Positions 5,906 to 6,342 of a stretch of 6,342 nt of DNA are shown one piece after another. Numbering within the stretch: position 1 is the stretch's first letter; each line of letters begins with the position of its first letter. The notes below the pieces were generated by a model. It made no database searches, was not told the DNA's origin, and worked only from the letters and a program-made list of their open reading frames with translations. Origin of the DNA: Actinomycetota bacterium (GTDB taxonomy: Bacteria > Actinomycetota > Thermoleophilia > Gaiellales > F1-60-MAGs149); assembly GCA_947481755.1 (NCBI GenBank), contig CANKHS010000078.1, forward strand, positions 1 to 6,342. The letters are read 5' to 3'. The position numbers were made by a program, and so were the translations under genes.

Positions 5906-6342
5906 GTGATGCCGCGCAACCGCCAACCAAATTGGCGGATAATCATCATCGTGGTATCAGTCCTTGTTGTGTTGGTAGGCGTAGGTGGTTGGTTTGCGTA
6001 CGCAAACAGCAAGCCCACCGAGATCTCCGGTAATACAACGGAGGAATACATCGCGGCGACAACCAGCACCGGTGCGACTACGACCGTCGCCCCCGTCGCG
6101 ATGCCGTGGCCAACGTACGGATTTGACCCCGGGCGCAGTCATTGGAATCCCTATCTCCGTCACCGGCCTCCCTACACGCAAGAGTGGGTCTTTCACGCGC
6201 TGAGCCTCGTCGAATTTCCTCCGGTCGTTGACGACGGTCGCCTGTTCGTCGCAAACCTCCATGGGCACTTTTTTGCGATCGATGCTGCGACGGGCAAGCG
6301 TCTCTGGCACAAGCCGACCGGTCATTGTTCTGCGGCGTCGCC
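5906..6342 (+). CDS. Membrane-anchored PQQ-like beta-propeller repeat protein (N-terminal part)
   Basis: The frame stays open from GTG 5906 to the window end, giving 145 complete codons; the rest lies outside. Residues 12-33 form one strongly hydrophobic segment after a basic N-terminus (PRNRQPNWR), so it is a type II membrane anchor or uncleaved signal. A Thr-rich linker (about 38-62) follows. The propeller begins near 'WPTYGFD' (68-74), with 'EFPPVV' (103-108), 'GRLFVAN' (111-117) and the repeat signature 'FAIDAATGKRLW' (123-134). That last strand matches PQQ-enzyme/pyrrolo-quinoline-quinone-like propeller blades. Many such actinobacterial proteins probably do not bind PQQ and may be structural or binding proteins outside the membrane; function is unknown. 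The start could also be ATG 5909, one codon later; 5906 is preferred because a -10-like box lies 6 nt upstream. It is transcribed away from folE. Confidence 0.82.
   Translation, partial: MMPRNRQPNWRIIIIVVSVLVVLVGVGGWFAYANSKPTEISGNTTEEYIAATTSTGATTTVAPVAMPWPTYGFDPGRSHWNPYLRHRPPYTQEWVFHALSLVEFPPVVDDGRLFVANLHGHFFAIDAATGKRLWHKPTGHCSAAS

Noticed and set aside
1..6342. Defence system, CRISPR, toxin-antitoxin, prophage or transposon content.
   Set aside because: No spaced repeats, transposase, integrase, nuclease or antitoxin-like small genes were seen; the genes are metabolic or cell-envelope types.

Overview
The window is about 6.3 kb of GC-rich, densely coding bacterial DNA with GTG starts. It looks chromosomal: no tRNA, rRNA, CRISPR array, insertion sequence or integrase is visible. 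The best lineage hint is the membrane-anchored PQQ-type propeller protein at the right edge, whose 'WPTYGFD...RS' and 'EFPPVV.DGRLFV' segments resemble proteins I associate with soil Actinobacteria of the class Thermoleophilia (Solirubrobacterales/Gaiellales). The glycosyltransferase ('DRPQG', 'EGFTANGELL') fits the same group. This placement comes from recalled family resemblance, not from a search.

Layout. Bases 1-1778 (+) hold the 3' end of a class II histone-deacetylase-like amidohydrolase, followed with a 3-nt overlap by a DAO/PuuB-type FAD oxidoreductase. Together they suggest breakdown of acetylated polyamines or other acetylated amines. Bases 1784-5726 (-) hold three genes read right to left. 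folE (GTP cyclohydrolase I) comes first. A GT-C (family 39/PMT_2-like) membrane glycosyltransferase follows 4 nt later. A secreted S53 (sedolisin/kumamolisin) acid-type peptidase precursor lies 57 nt further on. The peptidase and the oxidoreductase converge with only 5 bp between their stop codons. A 179-bp divergent intergenic region (5727-5905) separates folE from a (+) gene for a membrane-anchored PQQ-like beta-propeller protein that runs off the right end.

How the parts may work together. The deacetylase and oxidoreductase are probably translationally coupled steps of one catabolic route. The glycosyltransferase lies close to two exported proteins, the S53 peptidase and the propeller protein, which both have Ser/Thr-rich linkers, so they could be its glycosylation substrates (inference). 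folE is a housekeeping pterin gene and appears separated from the usual folate cluster. Three starts (folE, peptidase, propeller) lack a Shine-Dalgarno and have a -10-like hexamer exactly 6 nt upstream, which suggests leaderless transcripts. The divergent region also holds two 7-bp inverted repeats. Nothing in the window is clearly a new system; the most checkable leads are the leaderless starts, the possible operator, and the glycosyltransferase-exported protein neighbourhood.
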